NCBI GenBank assembly: GCA_949948735.1
Contig: CATLGV010000002.1
Location: forward strand, 62,001 to 126,000
Length of the DNA: 64,000 nt
Direction of reading: 5' to 3'
Source of the DNA: an uncultured Lachnospiraceae bacterium
GTDB taxonomy: Bacteria > Bacillota > Clostridia > Lachnospirales > Lachnospiraceae
Part shown: one piece after another, positions 26,081-34,112 of the stretch
How positions within the stretch are numbered: position 1 is the stretch's first letter
Layout: the number at the start of each line of letters is the position of its first letter
Program-made: the position numbers and the translations under genes
The notes under the pieces: model-generated
Databases searched by the model: none
What the model saw: the letters and a program-made list of their open reading frames with translations, nothing else
Told to the model about the DNA's origin: nothing

Positions 26081-27247
26081 TTAAATGATTGTTTCAATGG
26101 ATACATTTTTCTGCGCGGAGAGCTGCATGATACTGTTATAATATTGTTCCTGCAGGTCAACAATGCGGTTGTTTTCTGTCTGGATAATCGGACGGCAATA
26201 GCTGTCGCGGTTGATAAAAATTACCTTGCCTTCTGTCCCGTTGCTCAGCGTAACGGTATGGCTGAGGTAGGAATTGGCAACGTTCTCCAAAAAGGTCAGG
26301 ATATATTTCAAATCGTATTTCTGCAGTCCGTCATCCTCAAAAAATTTGATAACGGAAAACGGGCACATGGCCGTGCGGTAGCAGCGCTCGCTTGTCATTG
26401 CGTCAAAAACGTCGGCGATGGTGACAAGCCTGGTAAAGCGGTCAATCTCATCCCGCGTGACGCCGTAGGGATAGCCGCTGCCGTCGCATTTCTCGTGGTG
26501 CATCAGCGCCGTATTTTTTACGGCCTCGGGAATATTGTGATATTTGCTGAGCAGATAAAAGCCCTCCGTGGTGTGGGTCTTGACGATTGCAAATTCCTCA
26601 GGGGTCAGCTTCCCCGGTTTTTTGAGAATGCCGGCGGGGAGCATAAACTTTCCGATGTCGTGGAACAGGCCGCATTCCGCCGCAAGCATCTGGTCCGCCT
26701 CGGAAAAATGAAGCCAGCGCGCAAGCACATAGGATATCAACGCCACGTCGATACAGTGCCAGTAAACGGAATCCTCGGTATTGTGCATATTCAGGAGCAT
26801 GTCAAAAACACTGATGCTGCCGTTGTCCGGATGAAGAATATGCTCAAGCTCCCGCAGCAGCTCGTCCGCGTGAAAAGGCTCGTTAAAGGACAGGGACTTT
26901 GTCAGCATGTCCTCAAAATGCGCCGCGCATTTGTTGAAGTCGTGTGTAAAGCGGACAAACTGCTCGCTGTTCTTTAGCCTTTCCTTATTGGACAGGTTAT
27001 ATTCCTCCGCTGAGGCGGAAGAATCGGCGGATTCCGCACAATAAGAGGCGATCATTGGCCGGTTCAGTTCATTGGCGTTTGTCTCGCCGTCAATTGGAAC
27101 ATAATAAATAGAGAAATTCGCAAGACATGCGATAATATTCTCTGTGAGCACGACACCCCTCGGTACGATGACCTTGCCATCGTAGTTTTTAATATCCTCG
27201 GCGGTTATCATGCCCGGAACAAGGTCTGAAATAGGTATCCGGTTCAT
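26081..27247 (-). CDS. HD-GYP domain phosphodiesterase
   Basis: A 388-residue protein predicted to degrade cyclic di-GMP. The HD-GYP domain at about residues 165-330 shows FHDIGKFMLP, HTTEGF and the full signature HHEKCDGSGYPYG, followed by VTIADVFDAMTSERCYR, so the active site looks intact. The N-terminal 100 residues (DLVPGMITAEDIKNYDGKVI) form the small domain often seen before clostridial HD-GYP units. The start at 27247 is chosen for GGGAGG upstream. It has its own promoter, which overlaps that of the divergent NUDIX gene. No diguanylate cyclase is present in the window. Confidence 0.92.
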   Translation of the reverse strand: MNRIPISDLVPGMITAEDIKNYDGKVIVPRGVVLTENIIACLANFSIYYVPIDGETNANELNRPMIASYCAESADSSASAEEYNLSNKERLKNSEQFVRFTHDFNKCAAHFEDMLTKSLSFNEPFHADELLRELEHILHPDNGSISVFDMLLNMHNTEDSVYWHCIDVALISYVLARWLHFSEADQMLAAECGLFHDIGKFMLPAGILKKPGKLTPEEFAIVKTHTTEGFYLLSKYHNIPEAVKNTALMHHEKCDGSGYPYGVTRDEIDRFTRLVTIADVFDAMTSERCYRTAMCPFSVIKFFEDDGLQKYDLKYILTFLENVANSYLSHTVTLSNGTEGKVIFINRDSYCRPIIQTENNRIVDLQEQYYNSIMQLSAQKNVSIETII

Positions 27248-27277
27248 CAATACGCCCCTCCCTGCTGATTTATGGTA

Positions 27278-27319
27278 TTGCATTTCTTTCATTTTAACCA
27301 TAAAATGGAGAAAAGTCAA
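27278..27319. promoter_or_regulatory. Overlapping antiparallel promoters (HD-GYP and NUDIX)
   Basis: Plus strand: TTGCAT (27278-27283), 17 bp, TAAAAT (27301-27306). Minus strand: TTGACT (27314-27319), 17 bp, TAAAAT (27291-27296). The two share DNA face to face, so only one can be occupied at a time. Confidence 0.7.
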
Positions 27320-27337
27320 ACATTAGGAGGTTTCGGG

Positions 27338-27949
27338 ATGAAAAAATACAGTAAAATACACAAGCTGTCAGACAACAAATTTCTCAATCTGTTCCGGCTG
27401 GACGCCATTACGGACAGCGGGCGCACCTTTGACTATTTCTTTGTATCACGCAGAAAGGAGAATCGGCTCAAGCTCCTGACCGGTGACAGTGCGGCGGAGG
27501 GGGTGGTCATTTATCCGATATGGAAGGGCGCTCCGGACAGAATCGTGATGATACGGCAGTATCGTTATCCGCTGGGAGACTTTCTGTATGAGCTTCCTGC
27601 CGGGCTGATCGATGAAGGGGAGACGCCTGAGCTTGCGGCCGTGCGCGAGATGAAGGAGGAGACAGGCCTGACGTTTGAGGTTTACAATGGGGGAGACGCT
27701 GCATACCGCCGGCCGTTCTTTATGGGGGCCGGGTTTACGGACGAGAGCTGTAATGCGGTCTTTGGCTATGCAAGCGGGGAGGTCAGCAGACAGGATCAGG
27801 AGGACACGGAGACCATACAGGTATGCATTGTGGATAAAGCAGAGGCGGCGCGGATATTGCGGGAGGAGAAGGTCTCGCTGAGGGCGGCGTATCTGCTTAC
27901 AGGTTTTTTGCACGCGGACAAAGAGAACCCGTTTGGTTTTTTGGATTGA
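27338..27949 (+). CDS. NUDIX hydrolase, ADP-ribose pyrophosphatase-like
   Basis: A 203-residue protein with a complete Nudix box (GLIDEGETPELAAVREMKEETGL) preceded by the RQYRYPLGDFLYELPAG segment typical of ADP-ribose pyrophosphatases. It would cleave ADP-ribose or related nucleoside diphosphates and is cytoplasmic. AGGAGG sits 7 bp before the ATG at 27338. It is divergent from the HD-GYP gene. Confidence 0.9.
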   Translation: MKKYSKIHKLSDNKFLNLFRLDAITDSGRTFDYFFVSRRKENRLKLLTGDSAAEGVVIYPIWKGAPDRIVMIRQYRYPLGDFLYELPAGLIDEGETPELAAVREMKEETGLTFEVYNGGDAAYRRPFFMGAGFTDESCNAVFGYASGEVSRQDQEDTETIQVCIVDKAEAARILREEKVSLRAAYLLTGFLHADKENPFGFLD

Positions 27950-27956
27950 GGCAAAA

Positions 27957-28009
27957 CGTGCATTTTACGCACGGAATTCATTGACAAAAATGCACGCGAT
28001 TGTTATACT
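27957..28009 (+). promoter_or_regulatory. Promoter and candidate operator of the orphan LacI gene
   Basis: TTGACA (27981-27986), a 17-bp spacer and TATACT (28004-28009) form a strong promoter. Just upstream, CGTGC (27957-27961) and GCACG (27969-27973) form an inverted repeat 7 bp apart, and a further GCACGCG half-site lies in the promoter spacer. Autoregulation by the LacI protein is inferred. Confidence 0.65.
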
Positions 28010-28084
28010 GAAAGATACATTCGTTTACATATTTAGAAAGCATTTAGAGGAACCAAGGAGCGGCACAAAACGGGGGAGTACGGC

Positions 28085-29101
28085 ATGAAGAAGGTAACAA
28101 TACAGGATATTGCGGCAGAAATGGGGCTGAGCCGAAACACGGTTGCCAAGGCGCTCAACGGAGGCCTGGTATCGCCGCAGACGCGGCAGGCAGTATTGGA
28201 AAAGGCGTGGCAGATGGGCTATGCGAAGCTGGACGAGGGGATGCTCCATGAGATACAGTCCGGCGGCCGCCGGACGAATACGGGAACGATTCTTGTGTTG
28301 TTCCGTCATTGGCAGTCCGCCTTCTGGAATAAGACGCTTGCGGGAATCAGCATGGCGGTAAATGACGAGGGCTACCGGATGCAGCTGCATGTTGTCGACG
28401 AGGAGGATACGAACGGCGAGGGCGTGCTGCGGGCAATTGCGGAGGACGTCAGGGGCATTATCTTTATGAGCGTGTTCCCGATTGGCTTTGTGCGGGCCGT
28501 GGGCAGGGCCGGACTGCCGATGACCTTCTTTAACAGCCCCATTTACGCGCAGGAGTACATCGACCTTGGAGACGTTGTAAATGTGGATGGCTTTTATTCC
28601 ATGAACCGGTTGACAGGCCATGTTATTAAGGAAAAGGGCTGTACCAGGCTTGCGTATATCGGGTATGCGGAAGGGTCGCGCATGATTCAGGCGCGGTATC
28701 TCGGATTTTTGAATGCGTGCAACCAGAACGGGATTGAACTGGATGCGCGGCTTCAGTTTACGCATCCCTCCAATTATACGGCCTTCAGCTATGCGATGGT
28801 GGAGGAGGTCGTAAAGAAATTCCCTTATATTCCGGATGCGGTTATCTGTGAGGATGACGACGTCGCTAAGAATGTGGCGCTGGCGTTACTGCAGCTGGAT
28901 CCGCCGGCGGCGCAGAGAACCGTGCTTACAGGCTTTAACAACACCATTGAACCGGATTTTTTCAAGCGCGATATCCTGACGGTCGAGGTGCGCATGGAGG
29001 AGCTGGGCAGGCGGCTTGTAAAGTCGGTAATTGACCGTGTAAAAAAGCCGAGCATGGATGTGACGTTCATCACAATCGCCACCTACCCCAAGCTTTTATA
29101 A
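28085..29101 (+). CDS. LacI-family transcription regulator (orphan)
   Basis: A 338-residue regulator with an N-terminal helix-turn-helix (VTIQDIAAEMGLSRNTVAKALNG) and a periplasmic-binding-like ligand domain. The hinge-helix segment is unusual: it lacks the usual RRPN-type sequence after the helix-turn-helix (here KLDEGMLHEIQSGGRRTNTG), so its DNA specificity may differ. GGGGGAG precedes the ATG. No sugar genes are adjacent. The 3' end overlaps the convergent metallophosphoesterase gene by 6 bp. Confidence 0.88.
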   Translation: MKKVTIQDIAAEMGLSRNTVAKALNGGLVSPQTRQAVLEKAWQMGYAKLDEGMLHEIQSGGRRTNTGTILVLFRHWQSAFWNKTLAGISMAVNDEGYRMQLHVVDEEDTNGEGVLRAIAEDVRGIIFMSVFPIGFVRAVGRAGLPMTFFNSPIYAQEYIDLGDVVNVDGFYSMNRLTGHVIKEKGCTRLAYIGYAEGSRMIQARYLGFLNACNQNGIELDARLQFTHPSNYTAFSYAMVEEVVKKFPYIPDAVICEDDDVAKNVALALLQLDPPAAQRTVLTGFNNTIEPDFFKRDILTVEVRMEELGRRLVKSVIDRVKKPSMDVTFITIATYPKLL

Positions 29102-29968
29102 TTTTAATTCCTCCAGAACGGTGCGGCCTACATACAGAACGCTGTTGCGGGATTCCATTGACCACTTTACAAGAAGCACGGAGCGGTCGGCAATCTCGAT
29201 ACAGGTGATGCACCGGGGATGCACACAGCTGCCGGTATTGAAATAGTGCGTTTCCAGACTGCCCAGAACGGGCCGGTGCGTATGGCCGGTTATCAGGCAG
29301 CGCTGATTTTTTTCTGCCCAGTGATTCAGGCGCTTTTCACTTTTTTCTTTGATTCTGTAATTTCTGGCGGCGCTGGTGGGATCAAGAATCCCGATTTGCT
29401 CCAACGGCTTCCAGACATAGCGGACAAGAAAGCGTGAAAGCTTCCAGAGGGTGGAATTGAGAAGATCCACCTGATTGCCGTGCGTGAGGTAGAATTCAAG
29501 GCACGGGCAGGACGCAGGGGAGGCCGGGTCAAAAAAGCCGCAGCCTTTGAGGATAATTCCCGCATGGTAGGGGAAGTCCCTGCTTTCCCGCAGCTCGTAA
29601 TCGTGGTTTCCGTATATCATATACAGCCTCCCCTGCTTTTGGAAGCAGGAGAGGAGCCAGAAAACATTGCTGTGGATTTCCCGTATCGCGTGTATATTTC
29701 TGTTCTCCCACAATTCGTCCCCATCCCCCAGCTCAATATAGGTATAGCCCTGTGCGTAATAGTGCTTCAGTGCCGCGAAGTAAAGGTGCTGGTTTTTGAG
29801 GAAATTGTCGTTGGAATTGCCTACGCCCCGATGACAGTCGCTGAACAGGACGAGCCTGGAGTGCGGGGAGAAGGGAACGACCGGGGCATTGCGGAAGCTT
29901 TTATCCAGCCGTCTTTCATATCCGCGCCTCATCGGCAGCCGCATCGCCTGCAGCTTTTGCGGCGGCAT
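29096..29968 (-). CDS. Metallophosphoesterase
   Basis: A 290-residue calcineurin-like phosphoesterase. All metal motifs are visible: FSDCHRG, LGDGDELW, YGNHDYE, the His of LTHGNQVD and GHTHRP. The overall layout recalls UDP-diacylglucosamine pyrophosphatase-like or serine/threonine phosphatase-like enzymes; the substrate is not evident. The start is uncertain: ATG codons at 29968, 29944 and 29932 are all possible and none has a good ribosome binding site. The gene overlaps the upstream DUF4474-like gene by up to 40 bp, so translation is probably coupled. Confidence 0.85.
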   Translation of the reverse strand: MPPQKLQAMRLPMRRGYERRLDKSFRNAPVVPFSPHSRLVLFSDCHRGVGNSNDNFLKNQHLYFAALKHYYAQGYTYIELGDGDELWENRNIHAIREIHSNVFWLLSCFQKQGRLYMIYGNHDYELRESRDFPYHAGIILKGCGFFDPASPASCPCLEFYLTHGNQVDLLNSTLWKLSRFLVRYVWKPLEQIGILDPTSAARNYRIKEKSEKRLNHWAEKNQRCLITGHTHRPVLGSLETHYFNTGSCVHPRCITCIEIADRSVLLVKWSMESRNSVLYVGRTVLEELKL

Positions 29969-30843
29969 TTAGCGCGTTTGCGGTCTCTGAAAATGCGGCG
30001 GAAAATGCGCGGCAGATAATAGTACAGGCACAGCACGCGGTCGAGGCTGCAGGTGAAGGGCTTTGTAATCCACACAAATAATTTTGTCAGGATGCAGTCC
30101 CTGACGTATACCAGACGGCATACGATACGTTTGAAGAAGGACAGCCTGCGCAGGGAGCAGTCCTTATAGGACAGGCACACCTGCAGACGGTACAGATTGA
30201 CGTCATAGGTATCGGGGTATTGGGCCTCCAGCGCACGGGTAAAGGCGCACAGCAGTTCACGGTTCGGGAAGGTCAGCACCACCTTCATCGATAACCCGCA
30301 GGGCTTACAGCAGCGCCCCATAAGAAAGGCGGTGAGCCACCAATGACGTGCACAGACACACGCAAGCGCCTTCTCCTTATAAAACAGCTGCACGGAGATG
30401 TGGAGAAGCTCTGCGTCGGAAACGCTTCGGAACAGCGCCCTGCTGCGCTGCGCGGCTGCGACGAGGCCGTCCGCCTTATAGACGCCGACTTCGCAGCCTG
30501 CATTGATGCCGTACTGCCCTTTCCAGAACTCAATGAGCCATGTCTGCTCCTTGTAGTCAAAATAAACCGGCTGGCAGTCAAAGACCATGCCGAAATACGG
30601 CGCATAGCGGTCAAACAGGGCAGTGTAGCCAAAGGCGCGCTGCGGCGCGTCCAGAGTGGTGGTAAAAATGTCCTGTGAGGCCTCGTAGCAGTAGCCGAAG
30701 GGCTCAACCAGGCTTTGCAGCAGACAGATCTTTTCCTCCGTTGTCATACAGCGGAGCCGCTTGCGTATTTTTCTTTTGCGATGATGGTTGAAGAGGCACA
30801 GGGAGAGCGCCAAAATAAGAAGAAAACCGACAAAAAAATACAT
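29929..30843 (-). CDS. DUF4474-like membrane-anchored protein
   Basis: A 304-residue protein. ATG at 30843 is chosen over an upstream in-frame ATG at 30882 because GGAG lies 7 bp before it. It has one N-terminal membrane helix (residues 3-18), then a domain I believe is DUF4474 (EEKICLLQSLVEPFGYCYE through EFWKGQYGINAGCEVGVYK), and a very basic Arg/Cys-rich C-terminal tail (CRRKSCRRCGCR). Function unknown. It is the middle gene of a minus-strand set with the HTH-Uma2 gene upstream and the metallophosphoesterase downstream. Confidence 0.65.
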   Translation of the reverse strand: MYFFVGFLLILALSLCLFNHHRKRKIRKRLRCMTTEEKICLLQSLVEPFGYCYEASQDIFTTTLDAPQRAFGYTALFDRYAPYFGMVFDCQPVYFDYKEQTWLIEFWKGQYGINAGCEVGVYKADGLVAAAQRSRALFRSVSDAELLHISVQLFYKEKALACVCARHWWLTAFLMGRCCKPCGLSMKVVLTFPNRELLCAFTRALEAQYPDTYDVNLYRLQVCLSYKDCSLRRLSFFKRIVCRLVYVRDCILTKLFVWITKPFTCSLDRVLCLYYYLPRIFRRIFRDRKRAKCRRKSCRRCGCR

Positions 30844-30903
30844 AATTGAACTCCATATGAGCTTTTTCTGTATTTTATGCATAAAAAATGCTGTGCGTTC
30901 GTG

Positions 30904-31668
30904 TCAGACGGTCCTTAAGGAGAGGGAGAGCGCCCCTTCGAAAATACCGACGGGAATCTCGTCTTCAAAGCTGTAAACTGTCGGAAGGACCTCTTCCGTC
31001 ATATTCGCATAGACGGTAACGCGCTTCTTATACGGGTCCGCAATCCAATATTCCCGTACGCCGGCGCGGATGTATTTGTACAGCTTGACAGTGGTGTCCT
31101 TCTGGCGGGATTCGGGCGAAAGGACTTCAATAATGAAGTCGGGCGCACCGGCAATGTACTGCGGGGTGATTTTGTCCCTGTCGCATATGACAAGGATGTC
31201 GGGCTCCAGCAGGGTATAGGTGTCGTCATCGAGGCGCACGGGCGTCGGCGCCGGAAAAACCAGGCATTCACAGTGATTCTCCCGGATGTATCCCGTCAAC
31301 TGGAAGACATATTCGGTCACAATCTGCTGGTGTGTGGTGCTTACGGCAGCCTGCTCATAAAGGGCGCCGTCTATCAGCTCTACCCGCCTGTGCGGCAGAG
31401 TGTAGTAATCCTCCAGCGTATGGCGCGCAAGCGCGCTCTCTCGCGGCGATCCATAGGAAGCGCTGTCCGAAAGGCATGCGGAGGCCGGTGAGGAATCCAA
31501 CGCCTCAAAAGCACGGGCGAGCGCGTTCAGTGTGTCAAACCGCGGCGTTTTTGTCTCGCCGCTGAAGATTTTCTGGATAGTCCCCTTCGGGACGCCGGAC
31601 AGCTCGGAGAGTCTGTCGTAAGAGCAGCCGAGTGCCTGCTTTAGATAGAGCATTTGCTTTACGTTCAT
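30904..31668 (-). CDS. HTH (XRE-like)-Uma2 fusion, putative PD-(D/E)XK nuclease
   Basis: A 254-residue protein with an N-terminal helix-turn-helix (about residues 1-55; LSELSGVPKGTIQKIFSG) joined to a Uma2 domain (about 88-250). The Uma2 part shows RVELIDGALYEQAAVS, the core LEPDILVICDRDKI and APDFIIEVLSPES with the Asp and Glu-x-x positions of the PD-(D/E)XK fold, and KLYKYIRAGVREYWIADP. Uma2 proteins are predicted nucleases of unknown role, often in defence or mobile contexts. The fusion could let it bind its own promoter, where GATAC repeats occur. A strong AAAGGAGG precedes the ATG. Confidence 0.85.
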   Translation of the reverse strand: MNVKQMLYLKQALGCSYDRLSELSGVPKGTIQKIFSGETKTPRFDTLNALARAFEALDSSPASACLSDSASYGSPRESALARHTLEDYYTLPHRRVELIDGALYEQAAVSTTHQQIVTEYVFQLTGYIRENHCECLVFPAPTPVRLDDDTYTLLEPDILVICDRDKITPQYIAGAPDFIIEVLSPESRQKDTTVKLYKYIRAGVREYWIADPYKKRVTVYANMTEEVLPTVYSFEDEIPVGIFEGALSLSLRTV

Positions 31669-31690
31669 CAGTAGTTCCTCCTTTGGAAAT

Positions 31691-31735
31691 GATACGAAAC
31701 GGATACAATATGATACGATATACGGCTATTGTATC
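31691..31735. promoter_or_regulatory. GATAC repeats in the HTH-Uma2 promoter
   Basis: GATAC occurs at 31691, 31702 and 31712 (spacings 11 and 10 bp) with an inverted GTATC at 31731-31735. They lie just upstream of the HTH-Uma2 start codon and overlap its likely minus-strand promoter. The remaining stretch to 31886 holds no gene that I can support. Confidence 0.55.
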
Positions 31736-31886
31736 AAATAATCACCGTTTTGTAAAGCGGGAAATTACCGAAAATAACAACTACAAACAATCGTTAAGCA
31801 TTTTCCGCAAAATCACTGACAAAGCAACGGATATGTCCTATTCTTAAACAGGCCTTAGCGGGCGTTTATTTTTTGAGATTTACGGC

Positions 31887-31915
31887 TTGCCGAATATCGG
31901 CAAATGCGATACAAT
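31887..31915 (+). promoter_or_regulatory. Methyltransferase promoter with internal palindromic operator
   Basis: TTGCCG (31887-31892), 17 bp, TACAAT (31910-31915). The perfect inverted repeat TTGCCGA-ATA-TCGGCAA (31887-31903) covers the -35 and the spacer, where a bound protein would block RNA polymerase. Confidence 0.65.
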
Positions 31916-31954
31916 TATCTAATATTCAAAAATTTCAAAACGAGAGTGAATTCA

Positions 31955-33076
31955 ATGAATCCATTAATTAAATGGCCGGGCGGTAAGTCGGGTGAAATAA
32001 AAAAGATAGAGAAATACATTCCTTCCTATGACCGATATGTCGAACCCTTTTTGGGCGGGGGCGCCTTATTCTTTCATCTTAATCCCGGGAAAGCGGCAGT
32101 AAATGATATTTCCCGATCCCTTATGCAATTTTACCGATTAATAAAAGAACAGGATTCGCGGCTGTACGATATGCTTTTGTGCTATAACGACAGCTTTAAT
32201 AATCTTGTCGGTATTTGCGAGGAGCATTATGCGGATATTTTCAGGATTTACCGGAGGCTGGCCGAGGGGGCGGTTGACAGGGAGGCGCTGCGGGGACAGC
32301 TTGAGGAGCTGCTGTCTGCGCTGGCAGATAAGATATACGGCGGCTTTTCCGAGGACCTGATTTTGGACAGGACGCTGTTTATGCAGCATGTCTGTGAAAT
32401 GGTTATCGACAAGATGTACAGAACCATCCAAAACAATCTTAAAACGCCCTTTTCAAAAACGGACTTGAAGAACAACCTGATAACCGGGTTTTCAAGCGGA
32501 TATTATATGTATTTCCGCAGCGTCTATAACGATATCAGCCTTGGGCGTATCCGGCCTGCATCCCTGCAATATGAAATCGCCAATTTCTGTTTTATCCGCG
32601 AATACTGCTATGGCTCCATGTTCCGATATAACAGCAGGGGGGAATTCAATATTCCTTACGGCGGCATGTCCTATAATACCAAGAACTTTAAGACCAAAAT
32701 CGACAATATGTTCAATAAGGACATGGAGAATATTTTCAGGAACACGGAAATCTACTGCACCGATTTTGAGGAGTTTATGGAGCAGGCGAGGCTTACGGAG
32801 AGAGACTTTATGTTTCTGGATCCTCCCTATGACACGGATTTCTCCGATTATGAGGGAAAGGATTTTACGAAGAAGGACCAGGAGCGGCTGGCCTGCGCGC
32901 TGACAAGAACCGCCGCACAGTTTATTCTTGTTATCAAAAATACGGACTTTATTTATTCGCTGTATAAGGACAAGTTCAATATCCTGTCCTTTGACAATCA
33001 GTATGCATATAATATGCGCAGCCGCAATGAACGAAAGGTTGAGCATCTGCTCATCACCAATCTCTCCATACGTTAG
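31955..33076 (+). CDS. D12-class adenine-specific DNA methyltransferase (Dam/DpnM type)
   Basis: A 373-residue N6-adenine methyltransferase. The N-terminal PLIKWPGGKSGEIKKI, motif I EPFLGGGALFFHL and motif IV FLDPPYDTDFSDYEG are characteristic of the D12 (alpha-class) family, as is the C-terminal NMRSRNERKVEHLLITN. The start at 31955 has only a weak ribosome binding site (GAGAGTG). It is convergent with a TdeIII-like endonuclease and should protect its recognition site. This stretch is visibly more AT-rich than its neighbours, consistent with transfer. At 373 residues it is longer than Dam because of an inserted helical region near residues 60-150. Confidence 0.92.
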   Translation: MNPLIKWPGGKSGEIKKIEKYIPSYDRYVEPFLGGGALFFHLNPGKAAVNDISRSLMQFYRLIKEQDSRLYDMLLCYNDSFNNLVGICEEHYADIFRIYRRLAEGAVDREALRGQLEELLSALADKIYGGFSEDLILDRTLFMQHVCEMVIDKMYRTIQNNLKTPFSKTDLKNNLITGFSSGYYMYFRSVYNDISLGRIRPASLQYEIANFCFIREYCYGSMFRYNSRGEFNIPYGGMSYNTKNFKTKIDNMFNKDMENIFRNTEIYCTDFEEFMEQARLTERDFMFLDPPYDTDFSDYEGKDFTKKDQERLACALTRTAAQFILVIKNTDFIYSLYKDKFNILSFDNQYAYNMRSRNERKVEHLLITNLSIR

Positions 33077-33119
33077 TGTGGAGAGATTTTCGCTCCATAC
33101 GTTAGTGTGGAGAGATTTT
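33064..33119 (+). terminator. Tandemly duplicated terminator between methyltransferase and endonuclease
   Basis: The unit CTCCATACGTTAGTGTGGAG plus AGATTTT occurs twice (33064-33090 and 33093-33119), exactly 29 bp apart and identical. Each forms a hairpin CTCCATAC/GTGTGGAG followed by T4. The first copy contains the methyltransferase stop codon and the second ends at the endonuclease stop. Confidence 0.75.
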
Positions 33120-33987
33120 AATGTACGCCGTCAAGGCACTGGTCAATCATGGCGGTAATTCTTCTGTTGAGGTCAATCTCATCCAGCGCTTCCTTGTATA
33201 TTTGCACAAAATCATCAAAGGAGATGTCCGTAGGCAGTATTTTGTTCCAGAAATTGGAACCGATCAGAAACATTGACGGGTAGTTGAGATGCTTTTTGAT
33301 GACCCCCTTCCACGCGTTCCCTTCTCCGTCTTTATTGTACAGGGTGGCAAAATATGCCTTGCAGTTCTCGATTCCCATATCGACATAGATTGTCAGCAGC
33401 TTCTCGACGTTTGAGGGCGCATTGGAGCTGTCAAGCATGCCGCCGCCCGTCAGCTCGCAGATGTTCCAGTTTTTGCCGTCAAAAAATGCGAGATCTACCT
33501 GTTTGGTGTAGATGCTGTCGGTTTTGAACTCTGCTGCGAGCGGCAGCAGGCACTCGCGGATGCTTTCCTGTGTTACGGAGCTTTCCCTGCGTCCCTGTCC
33601 TCTTCCGTTGGCGGCGTTGTTGGCGCGGAAGGACGCGATTTTCCCGCGCAGGTCTCCGTTGAAGGTATCGACGTCGGTGACGACAATCTGTCCGCTGGTG
33701 GCGGCAGCGTCGATGCTGTGGCTCAGCTTTCGGGGATTGACAATGGCGGGGACATTTTCTTCACCGAAGCGCATCCGGGCAATGCGTTTGGCGCAGGATT
33801 CGGTGGCAAAGCCGCTTTTGGATTCAAAGCTGCTGACAAAGACCATATTGGCTGTGATGCGCCTGTCCATCTGGCTTAACAGGAAATTGTTGATTTTTTT
33901 GCGGTAATTGGGCACAAAATCAGCCTCTATAAGCTCGGTAAGCTTTGAAAACTCTTCGATGATGATATCCTTAATCTGTTGTCTCAT
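33118..33987 (-). CDS. TdeIII-like type II restriction endonuclease
   Basis: A 289-residue protein recognised as TdeIII family from FVSSFESKSGFATESCAKRI near residue 50 and the overall length. A PD-(D/E)XK-like core is visible around residue 165-180 (QVDLAFFDGKNWNICELTGGG); the position expected to carry the catalytic Lys reads Thr (ACG). Characterised members cut GGNCC. It is convergent with the adenine methyltransferase across a duplicated terminator. AAAGGAG lies 7-8 bp before the ATG and a good promoter lies upstream. Confidence 0.85.
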   Translation of the reverse strand: MRQQIKDIIIEEFSKLTELIEADFVPNYRKKINNFLLSQMDRRITANMVFVSSFESKSGFATESCAKRIARMRFGEENVPAIVNPRKLSHSIDAAATSGQIVVTDVDTFNGDLRGKIASFRANNAANGRGQGRRESSVTQESIRECLLPLAAEFKTDSIYTKQVDLAFFDGKNWNICELTGGGMLDSSNAPSNVEKLLTIYVDMGIENCKAYFATLYNKDGEGNAWKGVIKKHLNYPSMFLIGSNFWNKILPTDISFDDFVQIYKEALDEIDLNRRITAMIDQCLDGVH

Positions 33988-34017
33988 TCCAGGTGCTCCT
34001 TTGTATTTATTCCAATA

Positions 34018-34079
34018 TTTACCAGTAAATTAATAATGTAATTAACTATGATATTAAAGCCTTTGGGGGGCCGAGTCAA
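34018..34079 (-). promoter_or_regulatory. Endonuclease promoter and candidate operator
   Basis: On the minus strand TTGACT (34074-34079), a 17-bp spacer and TAATAT (34051-34056) form a promoter. Downstream, the inverted repeat TTTAC-CA-GTAAA (34018-34029) lies in the 5' leader and could be an operator delaying endonuclease expression. Confidence 0.65.
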
Positions 34080-34112
34080 GATTTTATTGTAATACTTTCA
34101 CAATATCTTTTT

